From the NCBI RefSeq assembly GCF_016735585.2, contig NZ_JAERSE020000004.1, positions 124,001-188,000 of the forward strand: 64,000 nucleotides of DNA. Direction: 5' to 3'. The translations under genes and the position numbers were made by a program. Under the pieces are notes generated by a model. It saw only the letters and a program-made list of their open reading frames with translations, searched no databases and had not been told where the DNA came from. Each line of letters begins with the position of its first letter. Position 1 is the first letter of the stretch. Below, in pieces: positions 43,960 to 52,888 of the stretch. This DNA is from Chryseobacterium tagetis. Lineage in GTDB: Bacteria; Bacteroidota; Bacteroidia; Flavobacteriales; Weeksellaceae.

Positions 43960-44754
43960 ATGTCTTTATATCAAAGGATTGCAGAAAATCTTCAATATAT
44001 CAGTCCAAGTTTTTACAAAAGAAGATACTTTAAAAGCTTATACAAGCTTACCAAAGAAAATTTTTCTACACGCAATGTAGAGCCTGAATTGGTTTGGATC
44101 AAAGAATATCTTAAAGACAATTCGGTGATTTTTGACATCGGAGCCAACGTGGGAACATTTCTGTATCAACTGGAAGACAAACTGAAGTCTCAGAATATTT
44201 ATGGTTTTGAACCTAATAAAAAACTGAACAACAGATTAAAAAGACTGTTTCCATCGATGCGCATTCACTCGGTAGCACTTTCTGACGAAAATACAACGGC
44301 AGAATTTAAAGTTCCTATCATCAACGGGAAAATGATTGCTTCTCGTGGAACGCTAAACACTTCCTATAAAGAAAAAGGTGAAGAAAAAAGCTACACCGAA
44401 AAAGTAGAAGTTGTAAAATTAGATGACTGGGCGAAAAAGCAGGCCATCACTAAACTAGACTTCATCAAAATAGATGTTGAGGGCAATGAGATGAAAACCC
44501 TGAACGGAGCTAAGGAAACCATTCAAAAATTCCAGCCTACCTTGATGGTGGAAATGGAACAAAGACATCATGACACTCCTATCTGGAACGAAATTGCTGA
44601 GGTAGCTTCATGGGGATTTGATGTAAAATATCTGAACAGAAACAACTTTAAGTTGGAGGAACTGACTGAAGAGGTTTTACTGAAAAACAGCGCCAACGAA
44701 AAAAACAAGACCGAATATATCAACAACATTATTTTCACCCCTAAAACCCAATAA
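43960..44754 (+). CDS. FkbM family methyltransferase
   Basis: This roughly 264-residue protein starts at MSLYQRIAENL, a start set by the promoter just upstream. It has the SAM-binding motif VIFDIGANVGTFLYQ, the GFEPNKKL motif and FIKIDVEGNEMKTLNGA, which define FkbM-type methyltransferases. Such enzymes often methylate sugars in surface polysaccharides. The neighbouring flippase and glycosyltransferases fit that role. It starts the polysaccharide gene group on the plus strand. Confidence 0.9.
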   Translation: MSLYQRIAENLQYISPSFYKRRYFKSLYKLTKENFSTRNVEPELVWIKEYLKDNSVIFDIGANVGTFLYQLEDKLKSQNIYGFEPNKKLNNRLKRLFPSMRIHSVALSDENTTAEFKVPIINGKMIASRGTLNTSYKEKGEEKSYTEKVEVVKLDDWAKKQAITKLDFIKIDVEGNEMKTLNGAKETIQKFQPTLMVEMEQRHHDTPIWNEIAEVASWGFDVKYLNRNNFKLEELTEEVLLKNSANEKNKTEYINNIIFTPKTQ

Positions 44755-44762
44755 AAAAACCT

Positions 44763-46241
44763 ATGAGTTTAGTAGCAAGACAGGGCTTCAAATATTCCAT
44801 CATTGGGTATATTGGTTTTTTACTGGGGACGGTTTCGGCACTTTTTATTTTTCCAAACGATTTTGAATTTTACGGAAAGCTGCGTTACAGCATGCAGACT
44901 GCAGAAATGCTTGTTCCTTTTGTTGTTTTCGGAATTTCTTATGCCAATGTGAAGTTTTTTCATTCTCTGCAAAAAGACGGAAAAACCCAGAATATGCTTT
45001 CCCTGTCATTGGTGAGCATTCTTATCAATTTCCTCATCTTTACCATTGTATTTTTTGCCCTGCCCTATTTTTATCCAAAATTTGCGCATTCGGAAGCATG
45101 GAAAATCAAGGAAATTATTCTACCCTTAATTTTAGTTTTATCGCTTTGTGCGATTTTCAATAAATATGTCTCCAACTTTAAAAGAATCGTAGTTTCCAAT
45201 ATTTTTGATAATCTTTTTCCAAAGATTGCCAATCTGGGAGCTTTTTGTCTTTTCTTTTATTTTTCATTTTCCCAGAAAATTGCGCTGGCATTTTTCTTCG
45301 GGATATTTGCACTCATGCTTTTCGGGTATATTTATTACACCAATAAGCTTCAGAAGATCAACTTTGATCTCAGCACCGATTATTTCAAAAAAGATGATTT
45401 CTGGAAAGAATTTCTCAATTACAGTTTCTTTGGGTTCCTAGGAACTTTCGGAAACTATCTTGCGATTAACAGTTTTATGATCGGAGAATTCATGGGAATG
45501 GAAGAAAACGGAATTTATTCTGTTCTCTATGCTTTGATTTCCCTGATCTCGATTCCGCAGCTTGGATTATTCAATATTTCAGCACCTATCATCAGTCAGC
45601 ATCTTGCGGATGGTGATATGGAAGGACTCGACAGATTCCACAAAAAAACTTCTCTTACTTTATATTTTTTAGGAGCTGTCCTGTTTTCATGCATCATGGT
45701 AGGTTTTCCTTATCTTACCCAATTCATGCCTAAAAATGGTGTTATGCTGAGACTTTATGAACCGGTGATCTGGATCTGGGGTTCTGCCGTTTTAGTCGAT
45801 TTAGCAACAGGATTCAACGGGAATATCATTTCTCTTTCTAAATATTACCGTTTTAATATCCTTGTAATGCTTTTATTGGCAGGCTTAACGATTGGTCTGA
45901 ATTTTTATTTCATCAAAAATACAGAGCTTAAACTTGTAGGAATTGCTTTATCGACTGCGATTTCTTTAACGACCTACAATGTGGTGAAAATCGTTTTCAA
46001 CTATATTGTTTTCAAGGTTTCGCCTTTAACGATAGAAATGATCTTTGTTTCCATCATCTGCACTTTGGCAATTACGGTAGCGATTGTTTTGCCTAATTTC
46101 AATAACAACTTTATCAATTTGGTTTATAAACCGTCAGTAGTTTTGATATTGATTTTTATCGGAAATTATTTCACAAAAGTTTTCCCACTCGAGGATTATC
46201 TGAACAAAAAATTTATCAAAAGTATTTTTAAGTTTAAATAG
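44763..46241 (+). CDS. polysaccharide flippase-like membrane protein (MOP/PST family)
   Basis: This 492-residue protein has about 12-14 transmembrane helices across its whole length and a N-terminal RQGFKYSIIGYIGFLLGTVS segment, as in Wzx/oligosaccharide flippases. It starts 8 nt after the FkbM gene, so the two are cotranscribed. It probably moves a lipid-linked glycan to the periplasm. Its 3' end overlaps the convergent glycosyltransferase gene by 8 nt. Confidence 0.88.
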   Translation: MSLVARQGFKYSIIGYIGFLLGTVSALFIFPNDFEFYGKLRYSMQTAEMLVPFVVFGISYANVKFFHSLQKDGKTQNMLSLSLVSILINFLIFTIVFFALPYFYPKFAHSEAWKIKEIILPLILVLSLCAIFNKYVSNFKRIVVSNIFDNLFPKIANLGAFCLFFYFSFSQKIALAFFFGIFALMLFGYIYYTNKLQKINFDLSTDYFKKDDFWKEFLNYSFFGFLGTFGNYLAINSFMIGEFMGMEENGIYSVLYALISLISIPQLGLFNISAPIISQHLADGDMEGLDRFHKKTSLTLYFLGAVLFSCIMVGFPYLTQFMPKNGVMLRLYEPVIWIWGSAVLVDLATGFNGNIISLSKYYRFNILVMLLLAGLTIGLNFYFIKNTELKLVGIALSTAISLTTYNVVKIVFNYIVFKVSPLTIEMIFVSIICTLAITVAIVLPNFNNNFINLVYKPSVVLILIFIGNYFTKVFPLEDYLNKKFIKSIFKFK

Positions 46242-47313
46242 AAATTAAACTCATTAACGTATTCTCAAGATTCTCCTGAACGGATTTCCTGTTATACTTT
46301 TTCTGAAAGTCGTACGAAGTGTTTTTAAGCATTTTAAACTGCTCAATGATATTTTCTTCTTCAGGAATAATAAAGTCTGATTTTGAAGGATAATTACGTG
46401 GAAAAACAGCCCATTTTCCAAATTTGATAGCATCACCCAAATTCCCGGTCATTTTTGTTGTTCCATAGATTTCTTTATGGCTGAAAAATTCGGTCTCCGG
46501 CTGAATCGGACACCATAAAACGTCGGCTTTCTGCATCCATTTTTCAAAATCCTCAGCAGAAACTCTTTCCTGAAAATACTGAATAGTAACATATTCCAGA
46601 GATCGCTCCAGATCTGTGATTTCTTTTAGTTCTGATCCTTTTGCTTTTCCTAAAAAAACAAATTCAATTAATTTTTCTGAAACATTTCCTTCTTTGAAGC
46701 TCTTCTCTATTTCTTTTATCTTCAAAAAGACTCTTTTGTAATCTCTTCTCTTTTGGGAAACTCCTCCCGGAATTACGACAACCAACCTTTGATGCGGCTG
46801 CTTTTCAAATTCTTTGGTACAAAAAAGGGGTAAAAACCTGTATTTTTCAGAGTAGAATGCTTCATCCAATACCAACAGTGTTTTTGCTTTTTTATAGGTT
46901 GCAGAAGCATTAAAAAGACCTTCTTTCCACCATAATTTCAACCTGTAAATAACATCTTCTTTGAAAATATTCCTAAACAGATTAAATTTTGAAAGCGTCG
47001 TAAAATTGATATTATGAACAATAAAAGCAGTGTTATATTTTTCAGCGATCGACTGAAAGGTATTAAAATACCGATGAACAGTCCCTACAATGATCAGATC
47101 GTATTTTTTTACTTTCAGCTGCTCAATAATCATCGAACTGTCTGAAAGAAAAACGTTTTCCTTACCCGTTTGAATCTGCTTTTTTATCTTTTCGGAAAAA
47201 TAATAATCTACCGCCAAGTTTTCAGAACCCTGCATCAGTTCAAGGAAATTCTGTGCAATTTCAGCATGGGTATCGATTTCTATGTAAGCGATCTTTTTCA
47301 AATTTTCAACCAT
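46234..47313 (-). CDS. glycosyltransferase, GT-B-like
   Basis: This roughly 359-residue protein with no signal peptide has an N-terminal Rossmann-like part (KIAYIEIDTHAEIAQNFLEL). The C-terminal half looks like a GT-B donor domain, with RLVVVIPGGVSQKRRDY, FVFLGKAKGSEL, and a motif around YGTTKMTGNLGDAIKFGKWAVFP. No exact family was recognised. The start at 47313 (MVENLKKIAYI) is preferred over 47334 and overlaps the upstream glycosyltransferase gene by 16 nt. The preference rests on the shorter overlap only. Confidence 0.75.
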   Translation of the reverse strand: MVENLKKIAYIEIDTHAEIAQNFLELMQGSENLAVDYYFSEKIKKQIQTGKENVFLSDSSMIIEQLKVKKYDLIIVGTVHRYFNTFQSIAEKYNTAFIVHNINFTTLSKFNLFRNIFKEDVIYRLKLWWKEGLFNASATYKKAKTLLVLDEAFYSEKYRFLPLFCTKEFEKQPHQRLVVVIPGGVSQKRRDYKRVFLKIKEIEKSFKEGNVSEKLIEFVFLGKAKGSELKEITDLERSLEYVTIQYFQERVSAEDFEKWMQKADVLWCPIQPETEFFSHKEIYGTTKMTGNLGDAIKFGKWAVFPRNYPSKSDFIIPEEENIIEQFKMLKNTSYDFQKKYNRKSVQENLENTLMSLISI

Positions 47314-48152
47314 TTCTTTTTTAAGGCATTCCAACGCTGCTCGTTAATTGCTTTTTGTTCGTCTTTTGAAATTTTAAGTTCCAATTGTTGGGAACGGCAA
47401 CTTTCATAAGCTTTAATGATCTGTAAGAAAAATGACAATGATTTAATCTTCATCGCTTCTTTTGACGAGGCGATATATGCCAGAAACCTGTTCAATCCTA
47501 AGAAATAAAAGTATCTCCCGTAGTAATCTGCCGGTTTAATGGTATAATCACTTCCTTTTACTTTTAATAATTTCACTTGCAATTCCGGCAAAACCACTTC
47601 TTTCCAGCCTAAATTTTCAAGTAAAATAGCATCAATATTATCCCATCCCAAAGTTTCTCTTATTCCTCCCATCGCATCAAAACATTCTTTTCTGTATGCT
47701 TTCATCGGTCCGCGAACATGGCCTTTATTTGAATTGCCTTCATATACCCATTCTCCGTTTTTCTCCACATAGAGTAATCCTCCTACCAAACCATATTTCG
47801 GATTGTTTTGAAAGGCTTCGTTGATGGTTTGAAGATAATTTTCAGGAAGAATTATATCTGCATCGAATTTACAGATCACCTCAAATTCTTCTGGTTTTTG
47901 CGTATTTAAGCCATTTTTAAAAGCTGCAACTACTTTTGAACCGGGTTGATGTGCCGATTTTTGAAGATTGATGGTCTGGAAACGTGAATCCGCTTCTGTA
48001 AAACGTCTGATCACTTCAGGAGTGCTGTCAGTAGAGCCATCATTAACGATTACTGTGGTAAAGTCTCTGAAACTTTGCTGCTGTAAAGATTCTAAGGTAA
48101 ATGACAGATGCGCTTCTTCGTTATGCGCAGGAATGATGATTAAAAACTTCAA
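47298..48152 (-). CDS. family 2 glycosyltransferase
   Basis: This 284-residue GT-A enzyme has the opening FLIIIPAHNEEAHLSFTLES, VNDGSTDSTPE, the acidic CKFDADIILPENYL (DxD-like, metal and nucleotide sugar) and GGIRETLGWDNID. It adds a sugar to a surface glycan. It overlaps the GT-B-like gene and forms a two-gene minus-strand unit converging on the flippase gene. Confidence 0.92.
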   Translation of the reverse strand: MKFLIIIPAHNEEAHLSFTLESLQQQSFRDFTTVIVNDGSTDSTPEVIRRFTEADSRFQTINLQKSAHQPGSKVVAAFKNGLNTQKPEEFEVICKFDADIILPENYLQTINEAFQNNPKYGLVGGLLYVEKNGEWVYEGNSNKGHVRGPMKAYRKECFDAMGGIRETLGWDNIDAILLENLGWKEVVLPELQVKLLKVKGSDYTIKPADYYGRYFYFLGLNRFLAYIASSKEAMKIKSLSFFLQIIKAYESCRSQQLELKISKDEQKAINEQRWNALKKKWLKI

Positions 48153-48180
48153 GAGATTTTTTTATACATGATGGATGATA

Positions 48181-48235
48181 AGTGATAAATGATGTAAGCA
48201 TACCGTTTTATTTGTATATGTTATCATTTATCACT
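48181..48235. repeat. intergenic 13-bp inverted repeat
   Basis: AGTGATAAATGAT (48181-48193) and ATCATTTATCACT (48223-48235) are perfect arms with a 29-nt centre, between aspA and the glycosyltransferase gene. It might end aspA transcription, but no T-run follows. Confidence 0.5.
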
Positions 48236-48247
48236 CATCAATTATAT

Positions 48248-49648
48248 TTATTTGTTATGAGGTTTCAGCATATTTTTCGGGTCAAGAATTTCATCAAGCT
48301 TTTCCTGAGAAAGTATTCCTTTTTCCAATACTAAATTGTAGACGCTTTTTCCTGTCACTAATGCTTCTTTGGCAATCTGGGTAGATTGTTTGTAGCCGAT
48401 ATAAGGATTCAGTGCCGTTACAATACCGATGCTGTGTTTTACCATATTCAGGCAAACTTCTTTATTCGCTGTAATTCCTGTAATACATTTTTCACGAAGC
48501 GTGTCTAATGCATTGCTCAGGAAATGAATATTTTCCATGATGGCATGAGAAAGTACCGGTTCCATTACATTTAACTGTAATTGTCCGGCTTCTGCTGCAA
48601 AAGTCACGGTAAGGTCATTTCCAAAAACTTTAAAACAAACCTGGTTCACCACTTCCGGTATTACAGGATTTACTTTTCCCGGCATAATGGAAGATCCCGG
48701 CTGCATTGGAGGCAGATTGATTTCAGAAAGCCCCGCTCTTGGTCCTGAAGATAATAATCTTAGGTCATTACAAATTTTAGATAATTTCACCGCAAGACGT
48801 TTCATTGCAGATGAATAAATCACGTAAGATCCAGTATCCGGAGTCGCTTCTACCAGATCCGGCGCAGAAACAACAGGAAAACCTGTAATTTCAGCCAAAT
48901 TCTTAGCACACAAGGTTGCATAGCCTAACGGAGCATTGATTCCTGTTCCGATAGCTGTTGCTCCCATATTCACTTCTACGAAAAGGTTCGCGTTGTTATT
49001 CAACTTAGAAATATCTTCTTCCAAAGTGGCTGCAAATGCTTCAAACTCCTGTCCCAAAGTCATCGGAACTGCATCCTGAAGCTGGGTACGGCCCATTTTA
49101 ATAACATCCTGAAATTCTTTTCCTTTTTCACGGAAAGCTTCCACAATTCTGATCAGCCTTTCCACCAAAGTATCATTCATCTGCAGCAATCCCATTTTGA
49201 TCGCTGTAGGATAGGCGTCGTTCGTAGACTGAGAAAGATTGATATGGTCGTTTGGAGAACAGAATTCGTATTCTCCTTTATTTTTTCCAAGTTTTTCCAA
49301 TACCCTGTTCGCGATCACTTCATTCGCATTCATATTGATCGAAGTTCCCGCTCCCCCCTGAATCATATCTACCGGAAACTGCTCATGCAATTCTCCGTTA
49401 ATTAACTCATCACAGGTTTCAGCAATTTTGAAATACAGGTTTTCATCCAGAAGACCCAGTTCATAATTGGTTTTAGCCGCTGCTTTTTTTACAAAAGCCA
49501 ACCCTTGTATAAATTCCGGATAGGAAGACAGCAACTGTCCTGAAATCTTAAAATTCTCTATTGCTCTTTGAGTCTGTACCCCATAATATGCATCTATCGG
49601 TACGTTTAGCTCTCCTAGAAGATCGCTCTCCTGTCTGTAATTTTCCAT
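48248..49648 (-). CDS. aspA: aspartate ammonia-lyase
   Basis: This 466-residue member of the fumarase/aspartase superfamily makes fumarate and ammonia from aspartate. The opening DLLGELNVPIDAYYGVQTQRA, SPNDHINLSQSTNDAYPTA and signature GSSIMPGKVNPVIPE are present. The YYGVQT opening and overall pattern favour aspartase over class II fumarase (WGAQTQ). The length fits. It stands alone with its own flanks. Confidence 0.93.
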   Translation of the reverse strand: MENYRQESDLLGELNVPIDAYYGVQTQRAIENFKISGQLLSSYPEFIQGLAFVKKAAAKTNYELGLLDENLYFKIAETCDELINGELHEQFPVDMIQGGAGTSINMNANEVIANRVLEKLGKNKGEYEFCSPNDHINLSQSTNDAYPTAIKMGLLQMNDTLVERLIRIVEAFREKGKEFQDVIKMGRTQLQDAVPMTLGQEFEAFAATLEEDISKLNNNANLFVEVNMGATAIGTGINAPLGYATLCAKNLAEITGFPVVSAPDLVEATPDTGSYVIYSSAMKRLAVKLSKICNDLRLLSSGPRAGLSEINLPPMQPGSSIMPGKVNPVIPEVVNQVCFKVFGNDLTVTFAAEAGQLQLNVMEPVLSHAIMENIHFLSNALDTLREKCITGITANKEVCLNMVKHSIGIVTALNPYIGYKQSTQIAKEALVTGKSVYNLVLEKGILSQEKLDEILDPKNMLKPHNK

Positions 49649-49689
49649 TAAAATATTGTTTAAGATCTAATGTGATTATCTCAAAAAAA

Positions 49690-49707
49690 ATGCATCATTA
49701 AGATGCA
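49690..49707 (-). terminator. terminator of the amidase gene
   Basis: On the minus strand TGCATC-TTAAT-GATGCA is followed by eight T residues, a compact Rho-independent terminator 13 nt after the amidase stop. Confidence 0.75.
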
Positions 49708-49719
49708 CTTCAAAATTAC

Positions 49720-50745
49720 TTATTTTATTGGATATTTTTGATTTAATGCCTGTAAAATTGCCCATGTTTCGGCATCCATGATTCCGTCGTATTTCTGAGG
49801 TCTGAAATGATACTGGAAGGCTTCAACTGTTTTTTTGGTAGCATCGTCCCATGCGCCGCTCAGCTCAAGTCCGTATCCGAATTTCTGCAAAGCTGTCTGA
49901 ATCATAAAAATAAAAGCAGGCTCGCTGTATCTGGTTGTAAAATCTACCTGTGCCTGTGTAAGGAAATTCTGTTTGGTTGCTTCATCATACCACATTCCTA
50001 TTTGGTATTCGTCATACAGTTTTTTCCAAGGGAAAAGCGGTCCCGGATCTTGTTTTCTCGTAGGAGCAATATCCGAATGTGCCAATACATTGGTCGCCGG
50101 AATCTGATATCTTGTAATAATATCTTTAGCTAAAGCTGCTACTTTTTTTACCTGATCATCACTGAAGGCTGCAAACACCCTGCTCTTTGTAGAATCTGTT
50201 CTAAACCCCGCATTCACAATTTCTATCCCGATAGAAGTATCATTAAGGTTTTTATCACTTCTCCAAGAGCTTACTCCTGCATGATAGGCACGTTTGTTCT
50301 CATCTACCAGCTGATAGATTTCATTATCTCCGGTATTATTGACAAGGTAATGCGCACTTACTCCCTGCTGTGTAAGAACGGTAATGGATTTATCATCCGG
50401 CAAAGCGGTATAGTGCAGAATTAAATAACGCTGTCTGAAATTTTGTGCTATTGCTGGAAAATAGGTTTTCACGACTTTATATCCTGCAGGTTTTGCTGAT
50501 ACAATTGAACCATAACTTACCGTATTGTCATTTTTAGCAGCATCTGCAATATTGGTCGTAAAAAAGTCTACTCCTCCTTCATGGGTAACCTGAGGTTTTG
50601 GTTTGTCATTAACAGGCTTTGCAACCGCTGTTTTTGGCTGTACCACTTGTTTATTGGTACGCGAAGCATTTTGTTTTACATTTTTCTGTGAGGTGCATGA
50701 AAAAACAAAAAAACTTAAGCCGATGATATATAATGTCTTACGCAT
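49720..50745 (-). CDS. N-acetylmuramoyl-L-alanine amidase lipoprotein (AmiD-like)
   Basis: This 341-residue protein has a lipobox FFVFSC (Cys17) and a Lys/Val-rich linker. An Amidase_2 domain (about 100-260) has the zinc ligands in LILHYTALPD and NVLAHSDIAPTRKQDPG and the SIGIEIVNAG strand. A C-terminal peptidoglycan-binding domain follows (about 270-335; FGYGLELSGAWDDATKKTVEAFQ). It cuts the muramoyl-alanine bond in recycling of wall fragments. It is anchored in the outer membrane by its lipid. Confidence 0.94.
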   Translation of the reverse strand: MRKTLYIIGLSFFVFSCTSQKNVKQNASRTNKQVVQPKTAVAKPVNDKPKPQVTHEGGVDFFTTNIADAAKNDNTVSYGSIVSAKPAGYKVVKTYFPAIAQNFRQRYLILHYTALPDDKSITVLTQQGVSAHYLVNNTGDNEIYQLVDENKRAYHAGVSSWRSDKNLNDTSIGIEIVNAGFRTDSTKSRVFAAFSDDQVKKVAALAKDIITRYQIPATNVLAHSDIAPTRKQDPGPLFPWKKLYDEYQIGMWYDEATKQNFLTQAQVDFTTRYSEPAFIFMIQTALQKFGYGLELSGAWDDATKKTVEAFQYHFRPQKYDGIMDAETWAILQALNQKYPIK

Positions 50746-50804
50746 TTGTTTACTTTTTTAATCGTTTATTACCGTAAAAATACACAAATTTTTCTTGAAA
50801 AATA

Positions 50805-50836
50805 TTTGGTAAATAAAGAAATCTATTCTATATTTG
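50805..50836 (+). promoter_or_regulatory. promoter of the tRNA cluster
   Basis: TTTG (50805-50808) lies exactly 20 nt before TATATTTG (50829-50836), a textbook Bacteroidetes promoter. It lies 45 nt upstream of tRNA-Ser. Confidence 0.8.
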
Positions 50837-50881
50837 CACTCGCAATAACAGAACAACGATCATCAACAAATAAGATAAACA

Positions 50882-50966
50882 GGAGGGTTGCCGGAGTGGT
50901 TAACGGAGCAGTTTGCTAAACTGTCGACGCGAAAGTGTCGCAAGGGTTCGAATCCCTTACCCTCCG
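50882..50966 (+). tRNA. tRNA-Ser (anticodon GCT)
   Basis: This 85-nt class II tRNA has acceptor GGAGGGT paired with ACCCTCC and discriminator G, anticodon loop with GCT, a long variable arm (GTCGAC...GTGTCG type) and T-arm GGGTTCGAATCCC. It reads AGC/AGU serine codons. Confidence 0.95.
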
Positions 50967-50983
50967 CTTTTCTATATATCTTT

Positions 50984-51058
50984 CGGGGCGTAGCGTAGTC
51001 CGGTCATCGCGCCTGGTTTGGGACCAGGAGGTCGCAGGTTCGAATCCTGCCGCCCCGA
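50984..51058 (+). tRNA. tRNA-Pro (anticodon TGG), copy 1
   Basis: This 75-nt tRNA has acceptor CGGGGCG/CGCCCCG, anticodon arm CCTGG-TTTGGGA-CCAGG, T-arm CAGGTTCGAATCCTG and discriminator A. It reads CCN proline codons starting from CCA. Confidence 0.95.
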
Positions 51059-51088
51059 CAGTTTTCATAATTTTTTCAAAATTATAAT

Positions 51089-51162
51089 GGGTGCGTAGCT
51101 CAGCTGGATAGAGCATCTGCCTTCTAAGCAGACGGTCAAAGGTTCGAATCCTTTCGCGCTCA
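51089..51162 (+). tRNA. tRNA-Arg (anticodon TCT), copy 1
   Basis: The acceptor GGGTGCG pairs with CGCGCTC (G-U allowed). The anticodon arm is TCTGC-CTTCTAA-GCAGA with TCT, and the T-arm is AAAGGTTCGAATCCTTT. It reads AGA/AGG codons. Confidence 0.93.
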
Positions 51163-51166
51163 CTTA

Positions 51167-51197
51167 AAACTCACAATTTTTATTGTGAGTTTTTTTG
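51167..51197 (+). terminator. terminator of the first tRNA unit
   Basis: AAAACTCACAAT / ATTGTGAGTTTT forms a 12-bp stem with a T-run right after tRNA-Arg. Confidence 0.9.
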
Positions 51198-51217
51198 TTT
51201 TTATACTAAATGGAAAA

Positions 51218-51595
51218 TCATTTATTACACCTTTGATATCCTTCAATTTCAAACATTGATTGAAGAAGTAAATACCTTGTGTTTATCTGTAAACATTTTT
51301 TATTGTTTTTAATATAAATAACTTTGTTCTGAAAAAAGAATAGATAATCTTTATTTACACTCAATTTGCCTTCATCGATATTCATTCTTATCAATTCTTC
51401 TTGTATATTTTTACCTATATTCTCAATTCCATTTTTAGAAAAATTTTTATTTGATCGATGTTCTAAATCTGTAATGTTTTCTATTCTAATTTTTGAAAAA
51501 GAAGTATACAGTTTTTGTTCAATATAAAAATTGAAAATATAGGAAATCGACAATAACAACAAGAGTAAAATTAAAATTTTATTTCTCACACTCAT
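51218..51595 (-). CDS. hypothetical membrane-anchored protein between tRNA copies
   Basis: This is a 125-residue ORFan. A single N-terminal transmembrane helix (ILILLLLLLSISYIFNFYI, 7-25) is followed by a polar Asn/Lys/Ile-rich part with no recognised domain. It lies opposite in orientation to the flanking tRNAs, in the 555-nt interval between the two copies of the Pro-Arg unit. Its very low GC contrasts with the tRNA genes and suggests that it came with whatever duplicated them. Confidence 0.55.
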   Translation of the reverse strand: MSVRNKILILLLLLLSISYIFNFYIEQKLYTSFSKIRIENITDLEHRSNKNFSKNGIENIGKNIQEELIRMNIDEGKLSVNKDYLFFFQNKVIYIKNNKKCLQINTRYLLLQSMFEIEGYQRCNK

Positions 51596-51703
51596 TCTAT
51601 CTAAAACTATGGTTATTAATCTTGTAAAGCTATAAAAAAAAGCGTTCTAAAATATTAATAAAAAATTATTGTAAATTTATTTTTATAATTCAAAAAAACA
51701 CTC

Positions 51704-51711
51704 TATATTTG
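51704..51711 (+). promoter_or_regulatory. -7 promoter box of the second tRNA unit
   Basis: TATATTTG lies 45 nt upstream of the second tRNA-Pro, followed by the same GCAC context as the first tRNA promoter. The closest TTG (51669-51671) is 32 nt away, so the -33 box is unclear. Confidence 0.5.
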
Positions 51712-51756
51712 CACCCACAAAAAACAAGGTAATTCTTGTTACAAGATGACCTCAAT

Positions 51757-51831
51757 CGGGGCGTAGCGTAGTCCGGTCATCGCGCCTGGTTTGGGACCAG
51801 GAGGTCGCAGGTTCGAATCCTGCCGCCCCGA
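51757..51831 (+). tRNA. tRNA-Pro (anticodon TGG), copy 2
   Basis: This is identical to the tRNA at 50984-51058, with all arms paired and TGG in the anticodon loop. Confidence 0.95.
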
Positions 51832-51861
51832 CAGTTTTCATAATTTTTTCAAAATTATAAT

Positions 51862-52236
<375 letters not shown>

Positions 52237-52240
<4 letters not shown>

Positions 52241-52296
52241 AGCATCCCGATTTTTAGTCGGGACGGTCAAAGGTTCGAATCCTTTCGCGCTCACTT
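52237..52296 (+). pseudogene. truncated tRNA-Arg copy with a replaced anticodon arm
   Basis: Bases 52262-52295 match the 3' third of both tRNA-Arg genes (ACGGTCAAAGGTTCGAATCC and the CGCGCTCAC end). Upstream, TAGAGCAT of the D-arm is kept but the acceptor 5' strand and D-arm 5' strand are missing. Where the Arg anticodon arm should be, there is a perfectly paired TCCCGA-TTTTTAG-TCGGGA stem-loop. It cannot fold as a complete tRNA. Confidence 0.8.
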
Positions 52297-52330
52297 AAAG
52301 AGACAACTATCAAATAGTTGTCTCTTTTTT
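52297..52330 (+). terminator. terminator after the tRNA remnant
   Basis: AAAGAGACAACTAT / ATAGTTGTCTCTTT has a 3-nt loop and a T-run. It differs in sequence from the terminators of tRNA units 1 and 2. Confidence 0.9.
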
Positions 52331-52407
52331 TGTCAGAAAACGCCCAATGTAGCTTAGCTATTTGTATTAATATTCATTAATACCACCCTGAATTTAACAG
52401 TCTTCAT

Positions 52408-52438
52408 TTTTGGTTATAATTGAAAAACCTTACCTTTG
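52408..52438 (+). promoter_or_regulatory. promoter of the heavy-metal efflux operon
   Basis: TTTTG (52408-52412) lies 18 nt before TACCTTTG (52431-52438), a full Bacteroidetes promoter. It covers the first codons of the longer frame that starts at 52420, so that start is excluded and 52444 is favoured. Confidence 0.7.
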
Positions 52439-52443
52439 CACGC

Positions 52444-52806
52444 ATGCTGAGATGGTTTTCCATACTATGTTCGATGATTTATGTGCTTGCAACGACCAAT
52501 ATGACGGAAGTGTTGAAAGTGCCTGTATTGATAGAGCATTTGATGGAGTATCAGGGAAGTTTTTCTGAATTTTTGGTTGAGCATTATGATAACCATCAGA
52601 AAGATGCCGATTGGGACACCGATCAAAAGCTCCCTTTCATCAATCCCCCCGTTGTTTTAATGATTCATGCTCAGCTTCCGGAGGCGACCTTCCATATTGA
52701 AAAAATCAAAGAGCTCATCATTTCTCAAAAACCAACTGTTTATCAGGAAAAAAACATTTCCAGCAGTTATCTTTCCCGTATTTTCCAGCCTCCGCGCTTT
52801 TGTTAA
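52444..52806 (+). CDS. small protein of unknown function heading the metal-efflux operon
   Basis: This is a roughly 120-residue protein. The N-terminus MLRWFSILCSMIYVLATTN is hydrophobic, a signal peptide or anchor. The body carries His/Asp-rich EHYDNHQKDADWDTDQ and two later segments around VVLMIHAQLPEATFHIEK. No domain was recognised. The start at 52444 is set by the promoter. It ends 82 nt before the CzcA-type gene. The His/Asp cluster might bind metal, which is a guess from context. Confidence 0.75.
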   Translation: MLRWFSILCSMIYVLATTNMTEVLKVPVLIEHLMEYQGSFSEFLVEHYDNHQKDADWDTDQKLPFINPPVVLMIHAQLPEATFHIEKIKELIISQKPTVYQEKNISSSYLSRIFQPPRFC

Positions 52807-52888
52807 TTGATTTTTAAGTTAAACATCAATGTTTCAGAATATTTCCTGAAACAGTCGATTTCTATTTAATTCAATTAATACATTTTTC

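Larger units (their letters stand above)
50983..51200 (+). repeat. tandem Pro-Arg tRNA unit, copy 1
   Basis: A 218-nt block with tRNA-Pro, spacer, tRNA-Arg and terminator recurs at 51756-51973 at an offset of 773. It covers both tRNAs, the 30-nt spacer and the terminator, and no difference was seen in the read-through comparison. Confidence 0.9.

Noticed and set aside
51218..51595. The ORFan as an integrase or transposase
   Set aside because: At 125 residues with one membrane helix and no catalytic motif it cannot be either.
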